Source: Pseudorasbora parva
Lineage: Eukaryota > Chordata > Actinopteri > Cypriniformes > Gobionidae
Direction: 5' to 3'
NCBI RefSeq assembly: GCF_024679245.1
Contig: NC_090185.1
Span: 3,567,464 to 3,631,463, forward strand
Length of the DNA: 64,000 bases
This document shows positions 13,480-28,400 of the stretch, one piece after another. The position numbers and the translations under genes were made by a program. Below the pieces are notes generated by a model. It was not told where the DNA came from, ran no database searches, and was given only the letters and a program-made list of their open reading frames with translations. Position 1 is the stretch's first letter. Each line of letters starts with the position of its first letter.

Positions 13480-16400
13480 ATTCCTGTGATAATTGAATAA
13501 TTTCCACTTTTATGACATAGTATACACTGTCGTAATTTAGTATTTGTGTCCATTTTGAAGTTTTGTGATAATTGAATAATTTCCACTTTTATGTCATAGT
13601 ATACACTGTCGTAATTCATTATTTTTTTCAATTTTGAATTCCTGTGATAATTGAATAATTTCTACTTTTATGTCATAGTATACACTGTCGTAATTCAGTA
13701 TTTTTGTCAATTTTGAATTTGTGATAATTGAATAATTTCCACTTTTATGTCATAGTATACACTGTCGTAATTCAGTATTTTTGTCAATTTTGAATTCCTG
13801 TGATAATTGAATAATTTCCACTTTTATGTCATAGTATACACTGTCGTAATTCAGTATTTTTGTCCATTTTGAATTCATGTGATAATTGAATAATTTCCAC
13901 TTTTATGTCATAGTATACACTGTCGTAATTCAGTATTTTTGTCAATTTTGAATTTGTGATAATTGAATAATTTCCACTTTTATGTCATAGTATACACTGT
14001 CGTAATTCAGTATTTTTGTCCATTTTGAATTCCTGTGATACTTGAATAATTTCCACTTTTATGACATAGTATACACTGTCGTAATTCAGTATTTTTGTCC
14101 ATTTTGAATTTGTGATAATTGAATAATTTCCACTTTTATGTCATAGTATACACTGTCGTAATTCAGTATTTTTGTCAATTTTGAATTTGTGATAATTGAA
14201 TAATTTCCACTTTTATGTCATAGTATACACTGTCGTAATTCAGTATTTTTGTCCATTTTAATTCCTGTGATACTTGAATAATTTCCACTTTTATGATATA
14301 GTATACACTGTCGTAATTTTGTAATTGTGTCCATTTTGAATTTCTGTGATAATTGAATAATTTCCACTTTTATGACATAGTATACATTGTCGTAATTTAG
14401 TATTTGTGTCCATTTTGAACTTTTGTGATAATTGAATAATTTCCACTTTTATGTCATAGTATACACTGTCGTAATTCATTATTTTTGTCAATTTTGAATT
14501 CCTGTGATAATTGAATAATTTCCCCTTTTATGTCATAGTATACACTGTCGTAATTTAGTATTTGTGTCCATTTTGAAGTTTTGTGATAATTGAATAATTT
14601 CCACTTTTATGTCATAGTATACACTGTCGTAATTCAGTATTTTTGTCCATTTTGAATTCCTGTGATAATTGAATAATTTTCACTTTTATGACATAGTATA
14701 CATTGTCGTAATTTTGTAATTGTGTCCATTTTGAATTCCTGTGATAATTGAATAATTTCCACTTTTATGACATAGTATACACTGTCGTAATTTAGTATTT
14801 GTGTCCATTTTGAAGTTTTGTGATAATTGAATAATTTCCACTTTTATGTCATAGTATACACTGTCGTAATTCAGTATTTTTGTCCATTTTGAATTCCTGT
14901 GATATTTGAATAATTTCCACTTTTATGTCATAGTATACACTGTCGTAATTCAGTATTTTTGTCCATTTTGAATTCCTGTGATACTTGAATAATTTCCACT
15001 TTTATGACATAGTATACACTGTCGTAATTCAGTATTTTTGTCCATTTTGAATTTGTGATAATTGAATAATTTCCACTTTTATGTCATAGTATACACTGTC
15101 GTAATTCAGTATTTTTGTCAATTTTGAATTTGTGATAATTGAATAATTTCCACTTTTATGTCATAGTATACACTGTCGTAATTTTGTAATTGTGTCCATA
15201 TTGAATTCCTGTGATAATTGAATAATTTCCACTTTTATGACATAGTATACACTGTCGTAATTTAGTATTTGTGTCCATTTTGAAGTTTTGTGATAATTGA
15301 ATAATTTCCACTTTTATGTCATAGTATACACTGTCGTAATTCATTATTTTTTTCAATTTTGAATTCCTGTGATAATTAAATAATTTCCACTTTTATGTCA
15401 TAGTATACACTGTCGTAATTCATTATTTTTTTCAATTTTGAATTCCTGTGATAATTGAATAATTTCCACTTTTATGTCATAGTATACACTGTCGTAATTC
15501 AGTATTTTTGTCAATTTTGAATTTGTGATAATTGAATAATTTCCACTTTTATGTCATAGTATACACTGTCGTAATTCAGAATTTTTGTCCATTTTGAATT
15601 CCTGTGATACTTGAATAATTTCCACTTTTATGTCATAGTATACACTGTCGTAATTCAGTATTTTTGTCCATTTTGAATTCCTGTGATAATTGAATAATTT
15701 CCACTTTTATGTCATAGTATACACTGTCGTAATTCATTATTTTTTTCAATTTTGAATTCCTGTGATAATTGAATAATTTCAACTTTTATGTCATAGTATA
15801 CACTGTCGTAATTCAGTATTTTTGTCCATTTTGAATTCCTGTGATACTTGAATAATTTCCACTTTTATGACATAGTATACACTGTCGTAATTCAGTATTT
15901 TTGTCCATTTTGAATTTGTGATAATTGAATAATTTCCACTTTTATGTCATAGTATACACTGTCGTAATTCAGAATTTTTGTCCATTTTGAATTCCTGTGA
16001 TACTTGAATAATTTCCACTTTTATGTCATAGTATACACTGTCGTAATTCAGTATTTTTGTCCATTTTGAATTCCTGTGATAATTGAATAATTTCCACTTT
16101 TATGTCATAGTATACACTGTCGTAATTCATTATTTTTTTCAATTTTGAATTCCTGTGATAATTGAATAATTTCAACTTTTATGTCATAGTATACACTGTC
16201 GTAATTCAGTATTTTTGTCCATTTTGAATTCCTGTGATACTTGAATAATTTCCACTTTTATGTCATAGTATACACTGTCGTAATTCAGTATTTTTGTCAA
16301 TTTTGAATTTGTGATAATTGAATAATTTACACTTTTATGTCATAGTATACACTGTCGTAATTCATTATTTTTTTCAATTTTGAATTCCTGTGATAATTGA

Positions 16401-18750
16401 ATAATTTCCACTTTTATGTCATAGTATACACTGTCGTAATTCAGTATTTTTGTCAATTTTGAATTTGTGATAATTGAATAATTTCCACTTTTATGTCATA
16501 GTATACACTGTCGTAATTCAGTATTTTTGTCCATTTTGAATTCCTGTGATACTTGAATAATTTCCACTTTTATGACATAGTATACACTGTCGTAATTCAG
16601 TATTTTTGTCCATTTTGAATTTGTGATAATTGAATAATTTCCACTTTTATGTCATAGTATACACTGTCGTAATTCAGTATTTTTGTCAATTTTGAATTTG
16701 TGATAATTGAATAATTTCCACTTTTATGTCATAGTATACACTGTCGTAATTCAGTATTTTTGTCCATTTTGAATTCCTGTGATACTTGAATAATTTCCAC
16801 TTTTATGACATAGTATACACTGTCGTAATTTTGTAATTGTGTCCATTTTGAATTTCTGTGATAATTGAATAATTTCCACTTTTATGACATAGTATACATT
16901 GTCGTAATTTAGTATTTGTGTCCATTTTGGACTTTTGTGATAATTGAATAATTTCCACTTTTATGTCATAGTATACACTGTCGTAATTCAGTATTTTTGT
17001 CCATTTTGAATTCCTGTGATAATTGAATAATTTTCACTTTTATGACATAGTATACATTGTCGTAATTTTGTAATTGTGTCCATTTTGAATTCCTGTGATA
17101 ATTGAATAATTTCCACTTTTATGACATAGCATACACTGTCGTAATTTAGTATTTGTGTCCATTTTGAAGTTTTGTGATAATTGAATAATTTCCACTTTTA
17201 TGTCATAGTATACACTGTCATAATTCATTATTTTTTTCAATTTTGAATTCCTGTGATAATTGAATAATTTCCACTTTTATGTCATAGTATACACTGTCGT
17301 AATTCAGTATTTTTGTCAATTTTGAATTTGTGATAATTGAATAATTTCCACTTATATGTCATAGTATACACTGTCGTAATTTTGTAATTGTGTCCATTTT
17401 GAAGTTTTGTGATAATTGAATAATTTCCACTTTTATGTCATAGTCTACACTGTCGTAATTCAGTATTTTTGTCCATTTTGAATTCCTGTGATATTTGAAT
17501 AATTTCCACTTTTATGTCATAGTATACACTGTCGTAATTCAGTATTTTTGTCCATTTTGAATTCCTGTGATACTTGAATAATTTCCACTTTTATGACATA
17601 GTATACACTGTCGTAATTCAGTATTTTTGTCCATTGTGAATTTGTGATAATTGAATAATTTCCACTTTTATGTCATAGTATACACTGTCGTAATTCAGTA
17701 TTTTTTGTCAATTTTGAATTTGTGATAATTGAATAATTTCCACTTTTATGTCATAGTATACACTGTCGTAATTCATTATTTTTTTCAATTTTGAATTCCT
17801 GTGATAATTGAATAATTTCCACTTTTATGTCATAGTATACACTGTCGTAATTCAGTATTTTTGTCAATTTTGAATTTGTGATAATTGAATAATTTCCACT
17901 TTTATGTCATAGTATACACTGTCGTAATTTTGTAATTGTGTCCATTTTGAATTCCTGTGATAATTGAATAATTTCCACTTTTATGACATAGTATACACTG
18001 TCGTAATTTAGTATTTGTGTCCATTTTGAAGTTTTGTGATAATTGAATAATTTCCACTTTTATGTCATAGTATACACTGTCGTAATTCATTATTTTTTTC
18101 AATTTTGAATTCCTGTGATAATTAAATAATTTCCACTTTTATGTCATAGTATACACTGTCGTAATTCATTATTTTTTTCAATTTTGAATTCCTGTGATAA
18201 TTGAATAATTTCCACTTTTATGTCATAGTATACACTGTCGTAATTCAGTATTTTTGTCAATTTTGAATTTGTGATAATTGAATAATTTCCACTTTTATGT
18301 CATAGTAAACACTGTCGTAATTCAGAATTTTTGTCCATTTTGAATTCCTGTGATACTTGAATAATTTCCACTTTTATGTCATAGTATACACTGTCGTAAT
18401 TCAGTATTTTTGTCCATTTTGAATTCCTGTGATAATTGAATAATTTCCACTTTTATGTCATAGTATACACTGTCGTAATTCATTATTTTTTTCAATTTTG
18501 AATTCCTGTGATAATTGAATAATTTCAACTTTTATGTCATAGTATACACTGTCGTAATTCAGTATTTTTGTCAATTTTGAATTTGTGATAATTGAATAAT
18601 TTCCACTTTTATGTCATAGTATACACTGTCGTAATTCATTATTTTTTTCAATTTTGAATTCCTGTGATAATTGAATAATTTCCACTTTTATGTCATAGTA
18701 TACACTGTCGTAATTCAGTATTTTTGTCAATTTTGAATTTGTGATAATTG
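13480..18750. repeat. Higher-order block B, copy 2
   Basis: Second copy of block B. It is about 0.47 kb (six units) longer than copy 1 because of extra units at about 15,820-16,290, which themselves repeat adjacent units. A five-base deletion in copy 1 (CTTTTATGACAGTATAC at 11,951) is absent here, showing slight divergence after duplication. Confidence 0.72.
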
Positions 18751-21700
18751 AATAATTTCCACTTTTATGTCATAGTATACACTGTCGTAATTCAGTATTT
18801 TTGTCCATTTTGAATTCCTGTGATACTTGAATAATTTCCACTTTTATGACATAGTATACACTGTCGTAATTCAGTATTTTTGTCCATTTTGAATTTGTGA
18901 TAATTGAATAATTTCCACTTTTATGTCATAGTATACACTGTCGTAATTCAGTATTTTTGTCAATTTTGAATTTGTGATAATTGAATAATTTCCACTTTTA
19001 TGTCATAGTATACACTGTCGTAATTCAGTATTTTTGTCCATTTTGAATTCCTGTGATACTTGAATAATTTCCACTTTTATGACATAGTATACACTGTCGT
19101 AATTTTGTAATTGTGTCCATTTTGAATTTCTGTGATAATTGAATAATTTCCACTTTTATGACATAGTATACATTGTCGTAATTTAGTATTTGTGTCCATT
19201 TTGGACTTTTGTGATAATTGAATAATTTCCACTTTTATGTCATAGTATACACTGTCGTAATTCAGTATTTTTGTCCATTTTGAATTCCTGTGATAATTGA
19301 ATAATTTTCACTTTTATGACATAGTATACATTGTCGTAATTTTGTAATTGTGTCCATTTTGAATTCCTGTGATAATTGAATAATTTCCACTTTTATGACA
19401 TAGTATACACTGTCGTAATTTAGTATTTGTGTCCATTTTGAAGTTTTGTGATAATTGAATAATTTCCACTTTTATGTCATAGTATACACTGTCATAATTC
19501 ATTATTTTTTTCAATTTTGAATTCCTGTGATAATTGAATAATTTCCACTTTTATGTCATAGTATACACTGTCGTAATTCAGTATTTTTGTCAATTTTGAA
19601 TTTGTGATAATTGAATAATTTCCACTTATATGTCATAGTATACACTGTCGTAATTTTGTAATTGTGTCCATTTTGAATTCCTGTGATAATTGAATAATTT
19701 CCTCTTTTATGACATAGTATACACTGTCGTAATTTAGTATTTTTGTCAATTTTGAATTCCTGTGATAATTGAATAATTTCCCCTTTTATGTCATAGTATA
19801 CACTGTCGTAAATTAGTATTTTTGTCCATTTTGAATTCCTGTGATACTTGAATAATTTCCACTTTTATGACATAGTATACACTGTCGTAATTCAGTATTT
19901 TTGTCCATTTTGAATTTGTGATAATTGAATAATTTCCACTTTTATGTCATAGTATACACTGTCGTAATTCAGTATTTTTGTCCATTTTGAATTCCTGTGA
20001 TACTTGAATAATTTCCACTTTTATGACATAGTATACACTGTCGTAATTCAGTATTTTTGTCAATTTTGAATTTGTGATAATTGAATAATTTCCACTTTTA
20101 TGTCATAGTATACACTGTCGTAATTCAGTATTTTTGTTCATTTTGAATTCCTGTGATACTTGAATAATTTCCACTTTTATGACATAGTATACATTGTCGT
20201 AATTTAGTATTTGTGTCCATTTTGAACTTTTGTGATAATTGAATAATTTCCACTTTTATGTCATAGTATACACTGTCGTAATTCATTATTTTTGTCAATT
20301 TTGAATTCCTGTGATAATTGAATAATTTTCACTTTTATGACATAGTATACACTGTCGTAATTCAGTATTTTTGTCCATTTTGAATTCCTGTGATAATTGA
20401 ATAATTTCCACTTTTATGACATAGTATACACTGTCGTAATTTAGTATTTGTGTCCATTTTGAAGTTTTGTGATAATTGAATAATTTCCACTTTTATGTCA
20501 TAGTATACATTGTCGTAATTCAGTATTTTTGTCAATTTTGAATTCCTGTGATAATTGAATAATTTTCACTTTTATGACATAGTATACACTGTCGTAATTC
20601 AGTATTTTTGTTCATTTTGAATTCCTGTGATACTTGAATAATTTCCACTTTTATGACATAGTATACATTGTCGTAATTTAGTATTTGTGTCCATTTTGAA
20701 CTTTTGTGATAATTGAATAATTTCCACTTTTATGTCATAGTATACACTGTCGTAATTCATTATTTTTGTCAATTTTGAATTCCTGTGATAATTGAATAAT
20801 TTTCACTTTTATGTCATAGTATACACTGTCGTAATTCATTATTTTTTCAATTTTGAATTCCTGTGATAATTGAATAATTTCCACTTTTATGTCATAGTAT
20901 ACACTGTCGTAATTCAGTATTTTTGTCAATTTTGAATTTGTGATAATTGAATAATTTCCACTTTTATGTCATAGTATACATTGTCGTAATTTTGTAATTG
21001 TGTCCATTTTGAATTCCTGTGATAATTGAATAATTTCCACTTTTATGACATAGTATACACTGTCGTAATTTAGTATTTGTGTCCATTTTGAAGTTTTGTG
21101 ATAATTGAATAATTTCCACTTTTATGTCATAGTATACACTGTCGTAATTCATTATTTTTTTCAATTTTGAATTCCTGTGATAATTGAATAATTTCTACTT
21201 TTATGTCATAGTATACACTGTCGTAATTCAGTATTTTTGTCAATTTTGAATTTGTGATAATTGAATAATTTCCACTTTTATGTCATAGTATACACTGTCG
21301 TAATTCAGTATTTTTGTCAATTTTGAATTCCTGTGATAATTGAATAATTTCCACTTTTATGTCATAGTATACACTGTCGTAATTCAGTATTTTTGTCCAT
21401 TTTGAATTCATGTGATAATTGAATAATTTCCACTTTTATGTCATAGTATACACTGTCGTAATTCAGTATTTTTGTCAATTTTGAATTTGTGATAATTGAA
21501 TAATTTCCACTTTTATGTCATAGTATACACTGTCGTAATTCAGTATTTTTGTCCATTTTGAATTCCTGTGATATTTGAATAATTTCCACTTTTATGTCAT
21601 AGTATACACTGTCGTAATTCAGTATTTTTGTCCATTTTGAATTCCTGTGATACTTGAATAATTTCCACTTTTATGACATAGTATACACTGTCGTAATTCA

Positions 21701-21903
21701 GTATTTTTGTCCATTTTGAATTTGTGATAATTGAATAATTTCCACTTTTATGTCATAGTATACACTGTCGTAATTCAGTATTTTTGTCAATTTTGAATTT
21801 GTGATAATTGAATAATTTCCACTTTTATGTCATAGTATACACTGTCGTAATTCAGTATTTTTGACCATTTTGAATTCCTGTGATACTTGAATAATTTCCA
21901 CTT

Positions 21904-23791
21904 TTATGATATAGTATACACTGTCGTAATTTTGTAATTGTGTCCATTTTGAATTTCTGTGATAATTGAATAATTTCCACTTTTATGACATAGTATACAT
22001 TGTCGTAATTTAGTATTTGTGTCCATTTTGAACTTTTGTGATAATTGAATAATTTCCACTTTTATGTCATAGTATACACTGTCGTAATTCATTATTTTTG
22101 TCAATTTTGAATTCCTGTGATAATTGAATAATTTCCCCTTTTATGTCATAGTATACACTGTCGTAATTTAGTATTTGTGTCCATTTTGAAGTTTTGTGAT
22201 AATTGAATAATTTCCACTTTTATGTCATAGTATACACTGTCGTAATTCAGTATTTTTGTCCATTTTGAATTCCTGTGATAATTGAATAATTTTCACTTTT
22301 ATGACATAGTATACATTGTCGTAATTTTGTAATTGTGTCCATTTTGAATTCCTGTGATAATTGAATAATTTCCACTTTTATGACATAGTATACACTGTCG
22401 TAATTTAGTATTTGTGTCCATTTTGAAGTTTTGTGATAATTGAATAATTTCCACTTTTATGTCATAGTATACACTGTCGTAATTCAGTATTTTTGTCCAT
22501 TTTGAATTCCTGTGATATTTGAATAATTTCCACTTTTATGTCATAGTATACACTGTCGTAATTCAGTATTTTTGTCCATTTTGAATTCCTGTGATACTTG
22601 AATAATTTCCACTTTTATGACATAGTATACACTGTCGTAATTCAGTATTTTTGTCCATTTTGAATTTGTGATAATTGAATAATTTCCACTTTTATGTCAT
22701 AGTATACACTGTCGTAATTCAGTATTTTTGTCAATTTTGAATTTGTGATAATTGAATAATTTCCACTTTTATGTCATAGTATACACTGTCGTAATTCAGT
22801 ATTTTTGTCCATTTTGAATTCCTGTGATACTTGAATAATTTCCACTTTTATGATATAGTATACACTGTCGTAATTTTGTAATTGTGTCCATTTTGAATTT
22901 CTGTGATAATTGAATAATTTCCACTTTTATGACATAGTATACATTGTCGTAATTTAGTATTTGTGTCCATTTTGAACTTTTGTGATAATTGAATAATTTC
23001 CACTTTTATGTCATAGTATACACTGTCGTAATTCATTATTTTTGTCAATTTTGAATTCCTGTGATAATTGAATAATTTCCCCTTTTATGTCATAGTATAC
23101 ACTGTCGTAATTTAGTATTTGTGTCCATTTTGAAGTTTTATGATAATTGAATAATTTCCACTTTTATGTCATAGTATACACTGTCGTAATTCAGTATTTT
23201 TGTCCATTTTGAATTCCTGTGATAATTGAATAATTTTCACTTTTATGACATAGTATACATTGTCGTAATTTTGTAATTGTGTCCATTTTGAATTCCTGTG
23301 ATAATTGAATAATTTCCACTTTTATGACATAGTATACACTGTCGTAATTTAGTATTTGTGTCCATTTTGAAGTTTTGTGATAACTGAATAATTTCCACTT
23401 TTATGTCATAGTATACACTGTCATAATTCATTATTTTTTTCAATTTTGAATTCCTGTGATAATTGAATAATTTCCACTTTTATGTCATAGTATACACTGT
23501 CGTAATTCAGTATTTTTGTCAATTTTGAATTCCTGTGATAATTGAATAATTTCCACTTTTATGTCATAGTATACACTGTCGTAATTCAGTATTTTTGTCC
23601 ATTTTGAAGTTTTGTGATAATTGAATAATTTCCACTTTTATGACATAGTATACATTGTCGTAATTTAGTATTTGTGTCCATTTTGAACTTTTGTGATAAT
23701 TGAATAATTTCCACTTTTATGTCATAGTATACACTGTCGTAATTCATTATTTTTGTCAATTTTGAATTCCTGTGATAATTGAATAATTTCC
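21904..23791. repeat. Local 944-bp tandem duplication of 12 units
   Basis: The 21,904-22,104 segment, marked by TATGATATAG, recurs exactly at 22,848-23,048, a shift of 944 bp or about 12 units. This is a smaller and probably more recent amplification inside the larger blocks. Extent is estimated from the shift. Confidence 0.6.
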
Positions 23792-23919
23792 CCTTTTATG
23801 TCATAGTATACACTATCGTAATTTAGTATTTGTGTCCATTTTGAAGTTTTGTGATAATTGAATAATTTCCACTTTTATGTCATAGTATACACTGTCGTAA
23901 TTCAGTATTTTTGTCAATT

Positions 23920-25960
23920 TTGAATTTGTGATAATTGAATAATTTCCACTTTTATGTCATAGTATACACTGTCGTAATTCAGTATTTTTGTCCATTTTGA
24001 ATTCCTGTGATATTTGAATAATTTCCACTTTTATGTCATAGTATACACTGTCGTAATTCATTATTTTTTTCAATTTTGAATTCCTGTGATAATTGAATAA
24101 TTTCCACTTTTATGTCATAGTATACACTGTCGTAATTCAGTATTTTTGTCAATTTTGAATTTGTGATAATTGAATAATTTCCACTTTTATGTCATAGTAT
24201 ACACTGTCGTAATTCAGTATTTTTGTCCATTTTGAATTCCTGTGATACTTGAATAATTTCCGCTTTTATGACATAGTATACACTGTCGTAATTCAGTATT
24301 TTTGTCCATTTTGAATTTGTGATAATTGAATAATTTCCACTTTTATGTCATAGTATACACTGTTGTAATTCAGTATTTTTGTCCATTTTGAATTCCTGTG
24401 ATACTTGAATAATTTCCGCTTTTATGACATAGTATACACTGTCGTAATTCAGTATTTTTGTCCATTTTGAATTTGTGATAATTGAATAATTTCCACTTTT
24501 ATGTCATAGTATACACTGTCGTAATTTTGTATTTGTGTCCATTTTGAATTTCTGTGATAATTGAATAATTTCCACTTTTATGACATAGTATACATTGTCG
24601 TAATTTAGTATTTGTGTCCATTTTGAACTTTTGTGATAATTGAATAATTTCCACTTTTATGTCATAGTATACACTGTCGTAATTCATTATTTTTTCAATT
24701 TTGAATTCCTGTGATAATTGAATAATTTCCACTTTTATGTCATAGTATACACTGTCGTAATTCAGTATTTTTGTCAATTTTGAATTTGTGATAATTGAAT
24801 AATTTCCACTTTTATGTCATAGTATACACTGTCGTAATTCAGTATTTTTGTCAATTTTGAATTCCTGTGATAATTGAATAATTTCCACTTTTATGTCATA
24901 GTATACACTGTCGTAATTCAGTATTTTTGTCCATTTTGAATTCATGTGATAATTGAATAATTTCCACTTTTATGTCATAGTATACACTGTCGTAATTCAG
25001 TATTTTTGTCCATTTTGAATTCCTGTGATACTTGAATAATTTCCACTTTTATGACATAGTATACACTGTCGTAATTTTGTAATTGTGTCCATTTTGAATT
25101 CCTGTGATAATTGAATAATTTCCACTTTTATGTCATAGTATACACTGTCGTAATTTAGTATTTGTGTCCATTTTGAAGTTTTGTGATAATTGAATAATTT
25201 CCACTTTTATGACATAGTATACACTGTCGTAATTCATTATTTTTGTCAATTTTGAATTCATGTGATAATTGAATAATTTTCACTTTTATGTCAGAGTATA
25301 CACTCTATTTGTCATAGTGTACACTGTATTCAGTATTTTTGTCAATTTTGAATTCCTCTGATAATTGAATAAATTCCACTTTTATGTCATAGTATACACT
25401 GTCGTAATTCAGTATTTTTGTCAATTTTGAATTCCTGTAATAATTGAATAATTTCCACTTTTATGTCATAGTATACACTGTCGTAATTCAGTATTTTTGT
25501 CAATTTTGAATTCCTGTGATAATTGAATAATTTCCACTTTTATGTCATAGTATACACTGTCGTAATTCAGTATTTTTGTCCATTTGGAATTCCTGTGATA
25601 ATTGAATAATTTCCACTTTTATGACATAGTATACACTGTCGTAATTTTGTAATTGTGTCAATTTTGAATTTCTGTGATAATTGAATATTTTCCACTTTTA
25701 TGACATAGTATCCTATGTCATAAAAGTGGAAAATATTCAATTGTCCAATGACATAATGACAATTCAATTCAATTGTCCAATGACAATGTTTCATTGTCGT
25801 AATTTAGTATTTGTGTCCATTTTGGACTTTTGTGATAATTGAATAATTTCCACTTTTATGTCATAGTATACACTTTCGTAATTCATTATTTTTGTCAATT
25901 TTGAATTCCTGTGATAATTGAATAATTTCCCCTTTTATGTCATAGTATACACTGTCGTAA
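23920..25960. repeat. Higher-order block, distant third copy
   Basis: Matches about 3,340-5,300, with shifts of 20,577 and then 20,656. It carries the same rare markers: two units with CCGCTTTTATGA, the TCAGAGTATACACTCTATTTG unit variant shortened here to its core ACACTCTATTTG, and the hairpin unit. Boundaries are approximate because they fall inside near-identical units. Confidence 0.7.
25679..25742. repeat. Perfect hairpin inside satellite, copy 3
   Basis: Identical to the hairpins at 1,156 and 5,023, displaced from the second by 20,656 bp. No other copies were seen, so it works as a fingerprint of this block lineage. Confidence 0.95.
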
Positions 25961-28036
25961 TTTAGTATTTGTGTCCATTTTGAAGTTTTGTGATAATTGA
26001 ATAATTTCCACTTTTATGTCATAGTATACACTGTCGTAATTCATTATTTTTGTCCATTTTGAATTCCTGTGATAATTGAATAATTTTCACTTTTATGACA
26101 TAGTATACACTGTCGTAATTCAGTATTTTTGTCCATTTTGAATTCCTGTGATAATTGAATAATTTCCACTTTTATGACATAGTATACATTGTCGTAATTT
26201 TGTAATTGTGTCCATTTTGAATTCCTGTGATAATTGAATAATTTCCACTTTTATGACATAGTATACACTGTCGTAATTTAGTATTTGTGTCCATTTTGAA
26301 GTTTTGTGATAATTGAATAATTTCCACTTTTATGTCATAGTATACACTGTTGTAATTCATTATTTTTTTCAATTTTGAATTCCTGTGATAATTGAATAAT
26401 TTCCACTTTTATGTCATAGTATACACTGTCGTAATTCATTATTTTTTTCAATTTTGAATTCCTGTGATAATTGAATAATTTCTACTTTTATGTCATAGTA
26501 TACACTGTCGTAATTCAGTATTTTTGTCAATTTTGAATTTGTGATAATTGAATAATTTCCACTTTTATGTCATAGTATACACTGTCGTAATTCAGTATTT
26601 TTGTCAATTTTGAATTTGTGATAATTGAATAATTTCCACTTTTATGTCATAGTATACACTGTCGTAATTTAGTATTTGTGTCCATTTTGAAGTTTTGTGA
26701 TAATTGAATAATTTCCACTTTTATGTCATAGTATACACTGTCGTAATTCATTATTTTTGTCAATTTTGAATTCCTGTGATAATTGAATAATTTTCACTTT
26801 CATGACATAGTATACACTGTCGTAATTCAGTATTTTTGTCCATTTTGAATTCCTGTGATAATTGAATAATTTCCACTTTTATGACATAGTATACATTGTC
26901 GTAATTTTGTAATTGTGTCCATTTTGAATTCCTGTGATAATTGAATAATTTCCACTTTTATGACATAGTATACACTGTCGTAATTTAGTATTTGTGTCCA
27001 TTTTGAAGTTTTGTGATAATTGAATAATTTCCACTTTTATGGCATAGTATACACTGTCGTAATTCATTATTTTTTTCAATTTTGAATTCCTGTGATAATT
27101 GAATAATTTCCACTTTTATGTCATAGTATACACTGTCGTAATTCAGTATTTTTGTCAATTTTGAATTTGTGATAATTGAATAATTTCCACTTTTATGTCA
27201 TAGTATACACTGTCGTAATTCAGTATTTTTGTCCATTTTGAATTCCTGTGATACTTGAATAATTTCCACTTTTATGACATAGTATACACTGTCGTAATTC
27301 AGTATTTTTGTCCATTTTGAATTTGTGATAATTGAATAATTTCCACTTTTATGTCATAGTATACACTGTCGTAATTCAGTATTTTTGTCAATTTTGAATT
27401 TGTGATAATTGAATAATTTCCACTTTTATGTCATAGTATACACTGTCGTAATTCAGTATTTTTGTCCATTTTGAATTCCTGTGATACTTGAATAATTTCC
27501 ACTTTTATGACATAGTATAAACTGTCGTAATTTTGTAATTGTGTCCATTTTGAATTTCTGTGATAATTGAATAATTTCCACTTTTATGATATAGTATACA
27601 TTGTCGTAATTTTGTAATTGTGTCCATTTTGAATTCCTGTGATAATTGAATAATTTCCACTTTTATGACATAGTATACACTGTCGTAATTTAGTATTTGT
27701 GTCCATTTTGAAGTTTTGTGATAATTGAATAATTTCCACTTTTATGTCATAGTATACACGGTCATAATTCATTATTTTTTTCAATTTTGAATTCCTGTGA
27801 TAATTGAATAATTTCCACTTTTATGTCATAGTATACACTGTCGTAATTCAGTATTTTTGTCAATTTTGAATTTGTGATAATTCAATAATTTCCACTTTTA
27901 TGTCATAGTATACACTGTCGTAATTCAGTATTTTTGTCCATTTTGAATTCCTGTGATACTTGAATAATTTCCACTTTTATGACATAGTATACACTGTCGT
28001 ATCTCAGTATTTTTGTCCATTTTGAATTTGTGATAA

Positions 28037-28400
28037 TGAATGTCATAAAAGTGGAAATTATTCAATTATCACAGGAATTCAAAATGGACACAATTACAAA
28101 ATTACGACAGTGTATACTATGACATAAAAGTGGAAATTATTCAATTATCACAAATTCAAAATTGACAAAAATACTGAATTACGACAGTGTATACTATGAC
28201 ATAAAAGTGGAAATTATTCAATTATCACAGGAATTCAAAATTGAAAAAAATAATGAATTACGACAGTGTATACTATGACATAAAAGTGGAAATTATTCAA
28301 TTATCACAAAACTTCAAAATGGACACAAATACTAAATTACGACAGTGTATACTATGACATAAAAGGGGAAATTATTCAATTATCACAGGAATTCAAAATG
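28037..28400 (+). repeat. Inverted homogeneous satellite units next to the orientation switch
   Basis: At about 28,036 the text changes from TTGTGATAAT to GAATGTCATAAAAGTGG, the reverse complement of the left-arm units. The next four to five units are near-identical reverse complements of left-arm variants, including GACACAATTACAAAATTACG. They belong to the recent family, although they lie on the inverted side. The last few units of the left arm could fold back on them. Confidence 0.93.

Larger units (their letters stand above)
1..28036 (-). repeat. Homogeneous 77-79 bp satellite array (left arm)
   Basis: A continuous head-to-tail tandem array. The common unit is 79 bp; a frequent variant lacks two bases in the GAATTCCTG segment (GAATTTGTG) and is 77 bp. 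At this length about 355-360 units fit. Every unit carries the anchors GTATACACTGTCGTAATT and TGAATAATTTCCACTTTTAT on the plus strand. Named variants recur: CAGTATTTTTGTC, CATTATTTTTTTC, TAGTATTTGTGTCC and TTTGTAATTGTGTCC. Units with GAATTCC contain an EcoRI site. Neighbouring units differ by only a few bases, so homogenisation is recent. No gene, RNA gene or transposon interrupts it. Strand is given relative to the right arm, which runs the other way. Confidence 0.98.

Noticed and set aside
1044..27784. Dozens of minus-strand ORFs of 60-92 codons with near-identical peptides
   Set aside because: They are read through from the 77-79 bp satellite. The unit is not a multiple of three, so the same bases are read in successive frames until a stop. 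The peptides follow the repeat and carry no independent conservation.
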